Below are positions 1-11,800 of a stretch of DNA of 64,000 nucleotides, one piece after another. Origin of the DNA: Stenopsyche tienmushanensis. Lineage: Eukaryota > Arthropoda > Insecta > Trichoptera > Stenopsychidae. The position numbers and the translations under genes were made by a program. The notes below the pieces were generated by a model. It did not search any database and was not told the DNA's origin. It saw only the letters and a program-made list of their open reading frames with translations. The stretch's first letter is position 1, and each line of letters begins with the position of its first letter. The DNA is taken from the NCBI GenBank assembly GCA_008973525.1, contig WACJ01000385.1, positions 62,001 through 126,000 on the forward strand, written 5' to 3'.

Positions 1-188
1 TCAATCACGCTTTGTTCTTTCATGTCTAAGAATTAAATTGTTGTTGTTTTCAATTGAAAAATATCGCAAACAAGCCACTCCTATCTCGCTATTTTTTTCA
101 GCTGTGAATCTGAATGCTTTCAGCTAATTTGTCAAACATATTTACATCCCCTGAACCGTATCTGTGTTCATTTCCCTTTATATTGCAG

Positions 189-266
189 CTGCGATCATCA
201 GATGGTACTTTGATGGAACGTTTCCGGGAAAACATGGTCGCTTGCCAGAGAGCCTTCCGTAGCTGA
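189..266 (+). CDS. Possible terminal coding exon of an unseen upstream gene
   Basis: A good splice acceptor (pyrimidine-rich tract then TTGCAG) ends at 188. The frame starting at 189 is open for 25 codons and stops with TGA at 264-266; it contains the run MERFRENMVACQRAFRS. A second frame is also open over the same stretch, so coding status is not settled. I recognise no family. If real, it would be the last exon of a gene lying to the left, or an upstream exon of the RGS gene. Nothing else in the first kilobase supports either reading. Confidence 0.22.
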   Translation: MRSSDGTLMERFRENMVACQRAFRS

Positions 267-280
267 ATGGCAGGAAGGCT
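251..280. repeat. Perfect 8-bp inverted repeat (hairpin)
   Basis: AGCCTTCC at 251-258 is matched by GGAAGGCT at 273-280 with a 14-base loop. It overlaps the end of the possible exon at 189-266. Just downstream (301-360) are a G run and a full TGACGTCA palindrome at 330-337, the CREB/ATF consensus. These are visible in sequence; any promoter role is only a possibility. Confidence 0.3.
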
Positions 281-1244
281 GGTTGGGGTTCTAGCGCACC
301 CGGGGGGGGGGGCGTAGGGTGGATGGGAGTGACGTCACCCCATCTCTGTGGGCGGATTTTCTCCCCCGGGGATTACTTTCGCGCCGATATAATACACTTA
401 TTGCATCGCTTCATAATAACAGATATAATCAGTAACCTCGATTCCTGATGAGGGGTGTGGGAGTCTCGGATGTTCTCGATAAGCACGTTATACGCGAGGT
501 CCCTTAATAAATTCTCCCGGATCCATTCACGAGATATACAACTGATATTCCCCAACTTTTGCGAACCAATTCTGCAAGTTTGATTTCTCCGAAAAGAAAC
601 GGGGATTACGGATTGGCGTAAAGAGCAATTTCGAAAATGAAAGCCATCAAATACGAGGGGATAAATTAATTCCAAGTATAAATGAGAAAAGGGCATATCT
701 GTCGACGATGGATTTCAAAGAAGATGCAAACATGTTTGAACGCTTGAATATTTGAAATAAGTTTATCTTCAATGAATATTATCAACTTGTATGCGGATTT
801 TTAAAAAAATAAAATTAGCAAAATGTGTATCAAATTAAGGGATATTTCCATTTGGCTGGGCCTAAAAGTGATCGATTTTTCAACATTTTTTTATGCAAAA
901 AGTATTAAATATAGAATGTTGATATTTAGTGTGTCGACTAGATGATTTTTATTGAACATAAAAATATTTTTTAAAGTTTGGCAAAGTATGGTAGTGGGAG
1001 TGGGGGAGAGCCACGTATGTCGGTGCGCGAGCGATGATATTCTTCCTCATGGAAGTCCTAAGTCCCGAATACAACACAACGTTGAACAACTTGTTCCATC
1101 AAAGAACTTGTGATATGGACAAGAAATCATTTCCAAATGCCTGCTAAATTAATAGAATCGTTTCGGTGGCAGACCTCTAAGTTTAACACAAAATTTGATA
1201 GCGATCCATTGCATGGTGATAATCATGAGGCAAAAGTGTTCAAA

Positions 1245-1322
1245 ACGTGACAGAGTACAGTTTCATGGACCAAAATAGATGCAGCGGCGGACGAACCAGC
1301 AGAAGTTCGACCCGCCAGACTA
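1245..1322 (+). repeat. Short interspersed repeat, copy 1
   Basis: About 70 bases (CAGAGT-CAGTTTCATGGA ... GAACCAGCAGAA) recur in reverse orientation at about 7160-7228. The two copies differ by scattered substitutions. The parent element was not recognised. Confidence 0.5.
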
Positions 1323-1479
1323 ACTTGAATAACTAACGGACTCATATCCTCTATAGCTCTATTCTGACTTTAATCACATCGATAATTGTCTTTGTTATTT
1401 TAGTAATATTAAAAATGTACTAATATTAGAAATTTACAATAGTAATGTTAGAGATTTACTATTGAAAATCGACAGTTGA

Positions 1480-1951
1480 ATGTAAGGCAATGGATTAATA
1501 TTATAATGGAAATTAAAATCTCTAGATTAACAGCAACATCTTCCGTCTCTTTTCAGGTGCAATGTGTTATTTTAACAGCGCCATCTCTTGTGGCCCTGCG
1601 GAGACATTGCACCTGTATACCGACGGATAACTTCCTGCGCGTGCACCGTTGCCGGTTAGGTAGTGACGCGCAGGAGGCGAGAAGCGGGGGGAGTCGTCGT
1701 TTAGCCTTGGCTGTGGGAAGTCGTCCCTCTTGCAGCCAGATCTCTTTTTCTCTTTCGTGTGGGATAAATAGTTATTTAGAGAAGAGAGTCTTAGAAGAGT
1801 TTAGAGACTATTTCTATCCATTCGTCTAGCAACATCACGGCCCGATAGAAAAACGGACCCGTGCGCTAGCGTGGCAATCCTGATGAGCACGTGGGGGCGG
1901 GGAGCCACTCGGGGAATCTTACCCCAAGAGCACCCCCGCTTCAACGTTACA
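1480..1951 (+). repeat. Solo LTR, family 1, copy 1
   Basis: From about 1526 to 1951 this stretch closely matches 34562-34982, and in reverse orientation it matches 9600-9951. Shared landmarks are GGTGCAATGTGTTATTTTAA, the CTGCGGAGACATTGCACCTG block, a GATAAATAGTTAT TATA-like stretch, and the terminal CAACGTTACA. The copy in reverse orientation begins TGTAACG, so the unit has the TG...CA ends and about 430-470 bp length of a retroviral-type LTR. No internal gag or pol sequence flanks it, so it is a recombined solo LTR. The Ty3/Gypsy, Copia or Pao group cannot be told from the LTR alone. Short open frames inside it are not genes. Confidence 0.7.
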
Positions 1952-3190
1952 ACCCCATAATTTTATATTTTTATTATTTCAAAAGTAGTTTGCCTCAATA
2001 TTCTAAATATGATGCAGGATTTTATTTTTGGGTTATATTTATAGCATCAAATGGAAAGAGTTAACATCCAAGAATCTTTGAATAGCATGTACCATTGTCT
2101 ATGTTATCAAGTAAATAAATCTCTCGGATGTAGATGACAAATTTTATATGTCAAACGATATCCACATCAGCCTTAAAGATCTGTCAACACCACCTGATAT
2201 TTTTGAGGCAGAATAGTAGAAGCATGCAAAGCAACGTATTCTCATTCAAATTGCGAACGAAATAGAATAGGTATTGACACAAAAAAAACATGCCACTATA
2301 TCGCATTCTCCAGAACATAATGTCTTATTTTTATGGGAACATTTCGGATTATTTAGTTCCCATTACGATTCCCCGGGTCTTTAAAATTCGATCTTTGAGT
2401 CAATCAATATTGTGCTTCAGCCTTTCGGCCTTATAATAAATATTTTGTTGTCGAATTCCTATTCGGAATTTCGAAAGTAAATGTTTGCCGAAATATTGCT
2501 GAAAATCCAATCCGAACGTTGTAATTCAATTTTCACGGATTGCAGCCCTTTTAGCCAATACATAAATCCAGCTTTGGATATCGGAATTAGATTACGCCAT
2601 ATAGAAAACATAACGTTGATGTATTCAGCGTAAGCTCTTCCAAAAAATGTATGAGCGATCACCTTTTAATAGAAATAGGAATTGTAGGATAAACGTATAT
2701 TTTTGTGATTATTCATTTAAAAGTAGGCTTTTTCTGAAAATTTATTGTCTTAAATCGATTTCGTTCCCATCTCCGATTTAAATTGATGATGACACTTCAA
2801 GCCGTCGATGAGTAATCGCGCATATATGCGTCCATCGGGGCGTCCGTTCGGCGTGCTCCGTTCGCTTTTATATCGAACGCGTTGACGCTGACCGATTCCC
2901 TCCGCACGCGAATATTTGAAAACTTGATGAACCGACGCAAACACATCGTAATCTTGGAAGCTCAATCCAAGTCCGATCGTAATTTTCTGCGTCTACGTCA
3001 CAGTTATAACTAGGTTTTCATCTAAATTAGTAGTTTTTTGATTTTTTATACTCGCATTGACTAGATACGTGATCGACCACTCTATTATCAGTTTAATCTC
3101 ATTATTTATTAGCCACATTTGATGTCTATAAATGTTATTGTTTGAGCATATTTATATCTTCATTACTACCTATTAGCGCTCATCCTTTAA
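1952..3190. other. AT-rich noncoding stretch
   Basis: Nothing recognisable. Short open frames here (for example around 2459-2662 and 2750-2965) have no family signature. Confidence 0.5.
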
Positions 3191-3195
3191 AAAAT

Positions 3196-3790
3196 GTGCG
3201 ATTGACCGAAAAAGATGATAATCCGTCGGAGTCAGGTCAAGTGAATATTGAGGATGTGGAAACTCTTCCTATTTTAATTCCCTGGTTTTTTTCAGGCATC
3301 TTCTTCGCCTTATGAGGTCGTGTTGCAGAATCGCCAAGTTATTCCTGATTAATTCTCAACGTTTGACTCTCAATTTTTGGTTCACCTTTTCCAATTTCTG
3401 ACAATCTGCAGTTATCGTTTTGCCGGGTTTCATAAATTCATAATGAATAATACCTTGAATATCCCACCAAACGCACAAAATAATCTTGCGAGTCGTCAAT
3501 CCGGGTTTCGGAGTCGGAAATGTTTTTTGTCTCAGCGAAAGTGATTGACGTGTACGACTTATGTTTTCATAAACAACCCATTTTTCATCCACGGTCAATT
3601 TGGTGCAAAAAAAGATGCACTTTTTGTTTTGATAACAAAACTTTGCACGTGTTTCTTCGCTTTCATTTGTCATCTTCGAACAGTTCGTGCGGCACCCAAA
3701 CTCCCATCGTTGTAAATACGTTTGAGCTGTCAACCATGGTGATTTCATTCTCTGCGATATACCTAATAATGACATTTGGTCGTATCGTTG
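3196..3790 (-). pseudogene. mariner transposase fragment, family D
   Basis: On the minus strand, 3775 down to 3356 reads a 139-codon frame with transposase signatures: TVDEKWVVYENISR around the first catalytic Asp, then WWDIQGIIHYEFMKPGKTIT. Past its stop the homology continues in another frame to about 3196 with FPHPQYSLDLTPTDYHLF, the region of the third catalytic Asp of the mariner D,D34D triad. The N-terminal helix-turn-helix half and both terminal repeats are missing. A shorter piece of the same family lies at about 28950-29066. It is an inactive remnant of a Tc1/mariner DNA transposon. Confidence 0.8.
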
Positions 3791-4834
3791 ATTAATTAAA
3801 CAAATCGAATAATTTTACTTGAACCTCGTATATAAGTGAACATTTTCGTATTGGGGCAGATAAGATATTAAATGTTCCTCATATTTCAGGCTATTGTATA
3901 AATCAGATTTTTTAAATCATAAAAGTCTTTCATTCATTGTCCCATATTGGTCGATGTAATTTTTCATCCTCTCCCCCCCCCCCCCCCATTCTCACTCTTT
4001 TTCCGAAGTCCCACCCCATTTGCCTTCGTATATATTCGAAAGAGTCCATGAAAATTGGGGTGGAATCGGATTCTTTCCATTCGTGTTTGAGCGAGATTTT
4101 CCTTTATGTTTTCTTTGATTGAGAACTTCACGTCCCGGGGCGGGTCCCGGATCGGATAAATGTTTAGCTAGTCCGACAACTTTGAGAAATTAGCGTGTAC
4201 ACAAAAAGTTATGCGCAGTACATGTCAAAGATACACAAAATGTTTTTGTCGGGGAAAAGTTTCCCTATAAGCGGATGTTATCTGACATCCCCAACGCTCT
4301 GGGATGACTTTTCATCCTGTCTCCCGGCAAAGTGGGTCGAGTCGATAAATCATACGCCGCAGAAGACGACTGGGGCCCCACATGGACTTTCGGCAATTCA
4401 TCATTTTATATTTTGCGTCATCAGCCCCTGACAAACAATACAATATCGCATTCAGTGTAACTTCCGCACGGCAATCTTATCCGAAAGATCTTAACTCAAT
4501 ATAACACCACCACCGTCCCTCCCCGTCTCACTTAAGCCACTTTGAATACATTATCAATCGTGAGATTGGCATCAATCATTCATTTTTTGATACATCACCC
4601 CCGAAATTTTATAGAGTGCTCCAATAAATATTCTTACGTAAAATAACGTTTTTTTGAACAGTCCTGACACAGCAATAAACATCCAGAAGCGATCCAGGCA
4701 ATAGAGTCATATCCGGATGCTTTTAGGAAAAAAAAATAGGAAAATTGAGCATTGGTAGTTATGATTTACAAAATACACCCGATGCCAAAGCAATTATTAA
4801 GGTTTGAATGCAGATGCGCAGGAAAGAAAAAGAT

Positions 4835-4912
4835 AGAGTCTATCGATAATCTTAGTCGCGGTAAGACGTATTCTTTCCGCTGGCTCCCAATCGGTCTCGC
4901 AGCTGAGGTCTT
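4835..4912. repeat. Divergent LTR-like fragment
   Basis: The stretch from CTATCGATAATCTTAGTCGC to GGTCTCGCAGCTGAG resembles the reverse strand near 14290-14345 and the region 21695-21775 (shared: an ATCGATAG block, a GCGG-AAGA-TTC block and a GTCTCG-AG block). In the 14-kb copy these blocks sit next to an LTR family 1-like 3' end, so I read them as pieces of a diverged LTR. Confidence 0.35.
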
Positions 4913-5015
4913 TCTCTTCGTATAGGTAGAAAATAAATATCCATTCCAGTCAATTCTCAACTTACGACGGGACATCAACCAAAATGATCGTAAGTCAAAT
5001 TTCACACAAAAAATA

Positions 5016-5618
5016 TTAGGTTGTCCCATAAGTTTCTTTCGCAAATGACACCGATCTAATCATAGCCATGATTGAAGAAAACCGTCCAAAAAAAGTTTTG
5101 CTTTGCATTTGGTGGGACTGGAAGGGTGTAGTTTATTATGAGCTACTCCAGCAAGGTGAAACGATCAATTCAACAAAATATTGTTTCCGACTAGACAATC
5201 CAAATGATGAAATTGCCAGAAAACAGCCAGAATTAGCGAACAAACGAGGCGTTGTTTTTCATGACGATAACGTCAGGCTTCATGTGTTTTTGTCCGTCAG
5301 AAATAAATTATTATAATTTGACTGGGATGTTTTACCTCACCCTCCATACTCTCCAGACATTGTCCCTTCAGATTATTATTCATTTCTTTCATTGATCAAG
5401 TCTTTATGTGGTAAAAAAAATTGATTAAAAAAATGATAAAAAAATGCCAACAAACCTGGGAAATTTTGGCAAGAAGACGTGATGAGGCTTCCGGAGAGAT
5501 GGAGAATGGTAATAGAACAGAACGGATTATATATTATTCAATAAATTTTGATGTAGTTCAAATTATTGTTTATTTTTTTCTTAATATGAAAACGAAAGAA
5601 ACTTATGGGACACCCTAA
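5016..5618 (+). mobile_element. mariner family A, internally deleted copy 1
   Basis: Both ends are present: TTAGGTTGTCCCATAAGTTT at 5016 and its inverted partner ending GGGACACCCTAA at 5618, flanked by TA at 5014-5015 and 5619-5620, the standard mariner target duplication. The first codons of the transposase (an N-terminal TDLI-AMIEENR run near 5050-5087) jump directly to KKVLLCIWWDWKGVVYYELL, so the DNA-binding domain and the first catalytic Asp are deleted. The second Asp region (HDDN, 5254-5280) and third Asp region (PPYSPDIVPSDY, about 5340-5375) remain, separated by a stop. It is a nonautonomous deletion derivative. Confidence 0.9.
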
Positions 5619-5795
5619 TACTTCTTGTAGCTCGTTCTTCCATCAATCAAACCTCCTTGATCCATCGAATGTAGAATGCTTGTAGTATTGAGAGTTAAAT
5701 AAACTACTTTTATGCTTGAATATAATTCTAATAAGTATGGAGCATGATCTGGAGCATCATCGTGAATCAGTGTATCTTAATGTTTATCATGTTAA

Positions 5796-6313
5796 TCGGC
5801 CATTTTGTTCAGTCACAGTAAATTGTTCCGCTGGAGAGGTCGTCGCACGCTCCCGTCATCTACCATCTGTGTGAGATCCCTGCGGTCATGCATTTTTTGA
5901 CTATGCAGAACAATACCACCACGAATATCCATCGGAAGCTCGTGGAAGTTTTTGGTGGTGATGTGATGAGTCGATAACATATCACGAAGTGGGTTAGGTT
6001 GTTCAGAGAAGGTCGTACTGATACTCACAACGAGACAAGGAGTGGGAGACCATCAGTGATTTTTTAATGACTTGTGCAAAAAATTTAAAAACAAGTGCGA
6101 AATGACCACCGTGTGAAGCTTAACGACCTTCACGAAGAATTTCCTGACATTACTCGGAGTCTCCTTGGTGATATTGTGTCGGAAAAAATGACGGCCGTGT
6201 GTGAATTTTTGGATCGTTTTGCACATGAGGGAGAAGCTTTTCTGGACTTTATAGTGATGAGACTTGGATGATCCTACATAAATGTTGTAACCTTTCTTTC
6301 TGGATGACCCTCG
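5796..6313 (+). mobile_element. mariner family B, decayed copy 1
   Basis: The right terminus, reading CTTTCTGGATGACCCTCG up to 6313 and followed by TA, is the inverted form of CGAGGGTCATTCAGAAAG at 12501. The inside contains broken frames matching the mariner N-terminal and linker regions: a CARW-like stretch is lost, but the segment ending FLDRFAHEG-AFLDFIVMRLG before the right end is recognisable. The same unit recurs at 12501-13105 (minus), 31690-32075 (plus) and 39640-40035 (minus). The left end starts near GGCCATTTTGTTCAGTCACA; a matching left terminal repeat was not seen. Confidence 0.65.
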
Positions 6314-6315
6314 TA

Positions 6316-7158
6316 TTTCAATAGAAAACGACTTTTAGCTCAGAAGTATTATGGTAATACCATAGCTAGTTAATCCGGGATGAATCAGACATGCCCAAGT
6401 ATTAATTGAATTAAAAAGTGGGCCAATTGGGTTCTCAAGCGTTGGCTGATGCATAATCCAGATGTCATGGAAATGTGGTATCTTCATCATCGCAGTTCAC
6501 AATGGGGATTCATTTTTCTATGTTAATTTTGATGTCATGAGCAAATAAAATGCGTTTCAAGAAGCGCCCCGGGGTTCATAAATTCCTCGGGGGTACTTTC
6601 CCATTTTCCTCCGGAGGCATTCATACAAAAGGCTTAATAGAAGTCCTATGGAGGGAAGCCTCGCTTCGAAGAATTCCGCTTCGCGCACTGGAAAATGGGG
6701 ATAAGACGGTATCTGACGTATTTCCACAAATACTCCACAAGGGAAACCGACAGCAGATATTTCAATTATTTCATTTTTTACCTCCTCCTGTCGAAAATGT
6801 TAAAGAAAAGCAATCCCCGGGAATGGTATTCTTTTTCGTTTGGCGGCCGCGTGATATTGATATTGTTCCGGGGAAATGTTAATTTGCTGAAGACATTCAA
6901 TAAACTCTACTTAAACATCACTTTATTATGCTTATTTTTTTGAAACCGAATCCCATTTCGGGTGATTAAATATCATTGGTTTTCATTACGATTATTACAA
7001 AATACCCACGAAATGAAATGAAAAACTCAACGTTTTTTTCCATTTATTTTTTTCGTTTTGCCTTTTTTTTCAACAAAATGTCAGTTTTGCTTCTTCTTCT
7101 TAACGTCGAATATTAAAAGGTTGTCATTAAACATGTTGTTGTGGACCTTGTGCCCGCC
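6316..7158. other. Noncoding stretch
   Basis: A 110-codon open frame at 6550-6882 and an overlapping one show no domain, no plausible initiation context and no biased composition. I treat them as chance. Nothing else was recognised. Confidence 0.5.
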
Positions 7159-7159
7159 G

Positions 7160-7228
7160 GAAGTTTAGCTGGTTCTGCTGGTTCACTCGCCGCCGCATTC
7201 ATTTTGATCCGTGAAACTGCACTCTGTC
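7160..7228 (-). repeat. Short interspersed repeat, copy 2
   Basis: Reverse-orientation partner of 1245-1322; see that entry for the shared blocks. It continues a few bases into GCCGGAAGTTTAGCTGG, which the first copy lacks. Confidence 0.5.
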
Positions 7229-7849
7229 TCTTATCGAATGCATCTGTCTCGTATCGCAGAATGGGAATATATCATTTGAAAAGACGTCACGTGAAATCAT
7301 TATAAGCTGACATCGAAGCGTTGCATTTGGATAACCCTTCATATGCATAACACATATATATTTTAAAAAAATATATATATTTCCATAAATGGTATTCCAA
7401 TTCCACGGCATTGTATCCACACGCGCCAGAAATCGATTATTTTATTTTATTATCTATTTGCATCCGCTCTTTTCCAGATTAAGGACGTAATATAATCTGG
7501 TGCAATTTAAACCCACATGGAAGCTCAAATCCAGGAATTAGTTTTCCCGAGTAAATTGAGCTCGAGGTCGATGCCAGTATCTGCACAATATGAAGATAAC
7601 GAGTTGTTGATGACTCAAAGCAAGAATGGATTATTAAATCAATGATAGTTATTTAAGGCATTTTAAAATGTGAGTAATGTCTAAGCTCGCAGAAAAGCTT
7701 GTCGAATAGCTTGATTATCTGCAGATTTATACTCTCCAGACAAAAATAGAAAACGTTTTCGGATCTAATTGTGATGGGTGGTTAATAATAGATTGTATCC
7801 AATAATGTCACAAATATCGGTCAATCCCCTGATAAGGATCTCTTTTTAT

Positions 7850-8245
7850 TCCCAAAGGATGAATACTGCCCTTGAAGGGGACTGTCCACTATCCGGAACA
7901 CAGTTTGGTCTCAGACCTGGGAAGTCCACCATTGATGCCATCTCTAGTGTGCTATTTAGCACAAAATCAACCACCAAACGCTACTCGATTGCGGTTCTGT
8001 TGGATTTCTCGGGAGCTTTTGATAATGCCTGGTAGGCAATGACGTGGATCGCGTTTTGTGGTCGTTTTTGGGCATGTCGGCCGAGAGAGAGACGCTCCTG
8101 TGCCGTGTCAGGGGTCCTTTTTCTGGACCTCTTGGCCACAGGGACTTAATGGTACCTTTTCGGCGTTCAAAGTCTTCTGTCATAGTTTCGGAGCCAAATG
8201 CACATTTTTAGCATCGGTCCTTTTCCATAACGAGTCACTACGGAT
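7850..8245 (+). pseudogene. I/R1-like LINE ORF2 remnant with internal deletion
   Basis: Codons about 7856-8035 read QFGLRPGKSTIDAI followed by RYSIAVLLDFSGAFDNAW. These are reverse-transcriptase blocks 1 to 3, the second including the first catalytic Asp. Directly after FDNAW the sequence switches to the ORF2 C-terminal tail (VDRVLW ... CRVRGPFSGPLGH, about 8040-8130), which elsewhere lies far downstream of the catalytic YADD. The palm core with YADD, and the region between, are therefore gone. The same tail recurs at 30505-30655 (+), 35095-35330 (+) and 42785-42925 (-). The element is dead and truncated at both ends. Confidence 0.7.
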
Positions 8246-8696
8246 TGACCATATCCTTATTTCAATCTAGGTGTAAATGTAAAATAAAATCCCAAAGGGG
8301 AATTAAACGCCGTTGAATAATGTGAGTAATTGAACAAATTAAACTGAAATTCATGCGATAAAAAATGATTTTATGCATTGCTTTCAATTTGCTAACGAAA
8401 ATTGTTAGCTAAAAGATAAAGCCGTGTTTGTGTAATATATAATAAAATAGACAAAGTACTTATCTAGTTGTTATTTTATGCTACGCACACGTTTATGATG
8501 TATGTGACGGACAGACTACAACCGATTCTTCTTCTCTTTCCAACTAACTGTCACTTGAAGTTTCACTTTTCGTGACGTGAAAACATCTTCACATGAATTT
8601 TTTGCCCAAAAGACTTCAATAAGAATATAGGGGAATTTAAGAAAATCATAATAATAGTTTTAATTCATATTTAAAATATTTGTCTTTTATTTGCAG

Positions 8697-8800
8697 ATGT
8701 GCTCGGTGAGGGAGCTGCCGGACGTACGGCTTCGCGGGCTGGCGGGAGGTCCTTTTCGTCGATGTCTTTGCTGGTGCTGCTGCTGCAGTTGTGCTTCTTG
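8697..8800 (+). CDS. RGS exon 1 (cysteine string)
   Basis: The acceptor TTTATTTGCAG ends at 8696; the donor is TCTTG|GTTAGT at 8800/8801. It encodes 34 residues from MCSVRELPDV through the Cys-rich run CLCWCCCCSCAS and leaves two bases (TG). They combine with T at 47222 to make another Cys, followed by LAVRNGE, matching the order Cys string then VRN seen in vertebrate RGS17. A 116-codon frame starting at 8699 is a shadow of this exon in another frame. Confidence 0.85.
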
Positions 8801-11800
8801 GTTAGTATTTATAGAAAAATCATACCAGATAGTGTCTTAAATCTCTTCTCTTTTTTCTTTGACTTACGATCATCGATAACGCCAGTCGCCATTTCCGTCT
8901 GTCTTGAGCCTCCTTCCTACCCAGGTCCAGACGTGCAGCATCTATGTCCATATGTCTATCCCAGCGTAGACGAGGTCTTCCGACGGGTCTACTGCCACTC
9001 GGCCTCGAACCTAATACGGCATCCACGTTACATGACTTGCTCAATGTAGACGGCGGGTTCGAACGAAGCTTGTAAATGACCCTTTGCCGTACATGTCCAT
9101 AACCTCTCGATTTAACCTCATGACTTCGAAGCCTGAGATCTCTTAAAGAGAAAAAAAATTTAAATCATTATTCTTATGTGGAAAATATAGTGTTTTTCTA
9201 TTGTTTATTAAATCGCTCTACATATACCGGAGTGAACAGGCACGGCGAGCCGGTTGGTGAAAATCGTGTTTAAGCCCTAATCAAACAAGATCTAGCATAC
9301 AATATCGAATATGCCGCGAATGTCGCGACCCGATATCAAACGGACCCGCATGCGAGGTTGCCCTTCTTGAAGCGAATTTGTGAGGCATGGAGCAACTCAA
9401 GGATCCCGTTCTTATGATACAATCTATGCTTTGCTACCGTAAACCCACACTACTGATCTTTGATCTCGCAGATAATGATAAGCAAGTAGTACATAATAGT
9501 ATTAGCAAGCCATAATAGCGTTTTTCGTACTGATTTCTGTTGTTGAAGTTTTTTTTCATAATTTATCGGGTATTTTCTGTGAGGATTGTTTCCATAAGCA
9601 GCATTTATGTCGATAGATATACAAAGGGGATATACGGGCATCGAATAGAAAGACTCTCTTATCTAAATAACTATTTATTCTACACGAGAGAGAGAGAGAT
9701 CTGGCTGCAGGAGGGACAACTTCCCGTAACCAAGGCCAGCCGACTATTCTACTGAATCCCGCCTCCTGCTCGTCACTACCCAACCGGCAAAATTGCACGC
9801 ACAAGAAGCGATCGGTCGGTATGCAGGTGCAATGTCTCCGCAGGGCCATAAGAGATGGCGCTGTTAAAATAACACGTTGCAGCTGAAGAGAGATGGAAGA
9901 TGTCGCTGTTAACAGCGCTACTACGTGGATATAGTTATCACCCACGTTACACTATCAAAGCAGAGCTAGATTCTAATATAGGGGTGTTTGTTTCTTCGTT
10001 TACAATAGTAAAATATTGGGTAGCAGAATTTAAACGAGGACGTACGAGCTAATGAGGTGACCACACCAAAAACGGTTTAAAAAAATCCATAAAATGATAT
10101 CGAATAATCGTTGTTTGAAAGTGTACGATCTAGCAGACATGATAAGTATTTCGAAAAGTGCTGTACATCGCATATTGACTAAAAATTTGAACATGAGAAA
10201 GCTGTGCGCAAGACGGGTACCGCGTTTGCTCAAAATGAAATTAAAACAGCGTCGTGGGGATGATTCAATCAAGTTTTTGGCGATGTTTCACAGCAATAAA
10301 GTCGATTCATAACATCATATTTTCGGTATCCTGATATGTATCAAAACTGAAATAAATCCAACGCAATACCAACGTATTTCTGCTATTCTGCAATCGTCGA
10401 TTTATGTCAATCCACGCCAAATGTGTTGCCACTGCAAAAATATACACACACTGGAAAAAAATGTTTATCAAACCATAATCGCTCTCGTATTTAATTATAA
10501 TTTTCAATTGAAAGAGGGACGTGATGTTTATTGAACGATACGTGATAAATAAAGGCGTCGAATCCGCACTTCGCTGAAAAATCATTTCATTTCTCTGGAT
10601 ATCTAATTTCAGTTTTGCGGAGTATTTATTTTATCGCAATTGAAAAAAAGCAAAACACATCTCTCAAATGCTGTTTATTTACGTTTGGTCCGCTTTCGCG
10701 GTGTTAAAATTTTTAAATATCCCATTCATTCAGGGAATCCATTCATTCATTCGTTGTTTGAAGTCGAATCAAAACGCCGGATACGCGCGCCCTGATTAAC
10801 GGATTTCGGAAGAAAAGGTGTTAAAAAATCACATCGGATGGAACGCGTTTTTAAGGAGAATCGTATCTTTATAAACTTCCTCGACTCTTTCCCGACGTGT
10901 GATTATTATTTTACTAACGATTATTTTTATTTCATGTGCTGCTAACAGGGCAAAGTGGTAAGTGGAAACATCTTTCAAGTGCTAATATAAGCTATGCATG
11001 TGATACAATAATGTATGTAATTTAAATAATATCTATTTTAATCTGCTTGTTGGCCGCAAATGATGCTAACGCGATGGCCGTTCAATAGTTCAATCTAGAG
11101 CAGACCACGATAGTGTTAAATCTAGCCCGTTTCCTAAATGCATAAATATATTAAATTCATACTTGATGAATTATTAAGAGGCTGTATAGTTAAGCCTTTG
11201 CGGTCCGGCAGGTCCCTAAATGCTTGCATATTTTGAAAAAATATTATTTATTTAAAACACTACTAATTGCTTATAAAGCTCTTTTATTTTACTAAAATAT
11301 CATACAGAAGCATTATATTAGGTTGCCCATAAGTAATATCGTTTTTTATCATATGCATCCTCTGATTACTGGACCAGAATGTGCTGATTATTTCTCATAT
11401 GTTTTTGATGATCAGCATCGAATTATCTTCGATTACAGTCTTCAGAAGGTACATCTACTTAACTCAAATCACCAGATATGATATTGCAAAAGCGTAAAAA
11501 ATGCTAGATACTCGTGTGGTAGAAGTGAAACATCTAGCTCATTCATCAGATTACAATAAAATTTTATCCACTTATTGCTAAGGATTGCGCTAGTAACATA
11601 GGCGTATATATAAAAACCAATGTTTGTTTGTTCGTATTTAATGCGCTGCCATACCGTTCATTCGATTGCAATAAAACTTTGTCATGTTATTGTTTGCACT
11701 TGCGGGAATAACATAGGCTCAATAAAAATATTGTTTGTGTACGCAGTTTGTTATGCGAGACGTTTAGCGTATGCACTGTGTTGGTGCACTTGGTCTAATA

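Noticed and set aside
6550..6882. 110-codon frame.
   Set aside because: No domain, no conserved motif, overlapped by a second frame, and no splice context.
8699..9049. 116-codon plus-strand frame beginning at a GTG.
   Set aside because: It is a shifted shadow of RGS exon 1 that runs into intron and a LINE fragment; the cysteine-string frame from 8697 has the homology and splice phase.
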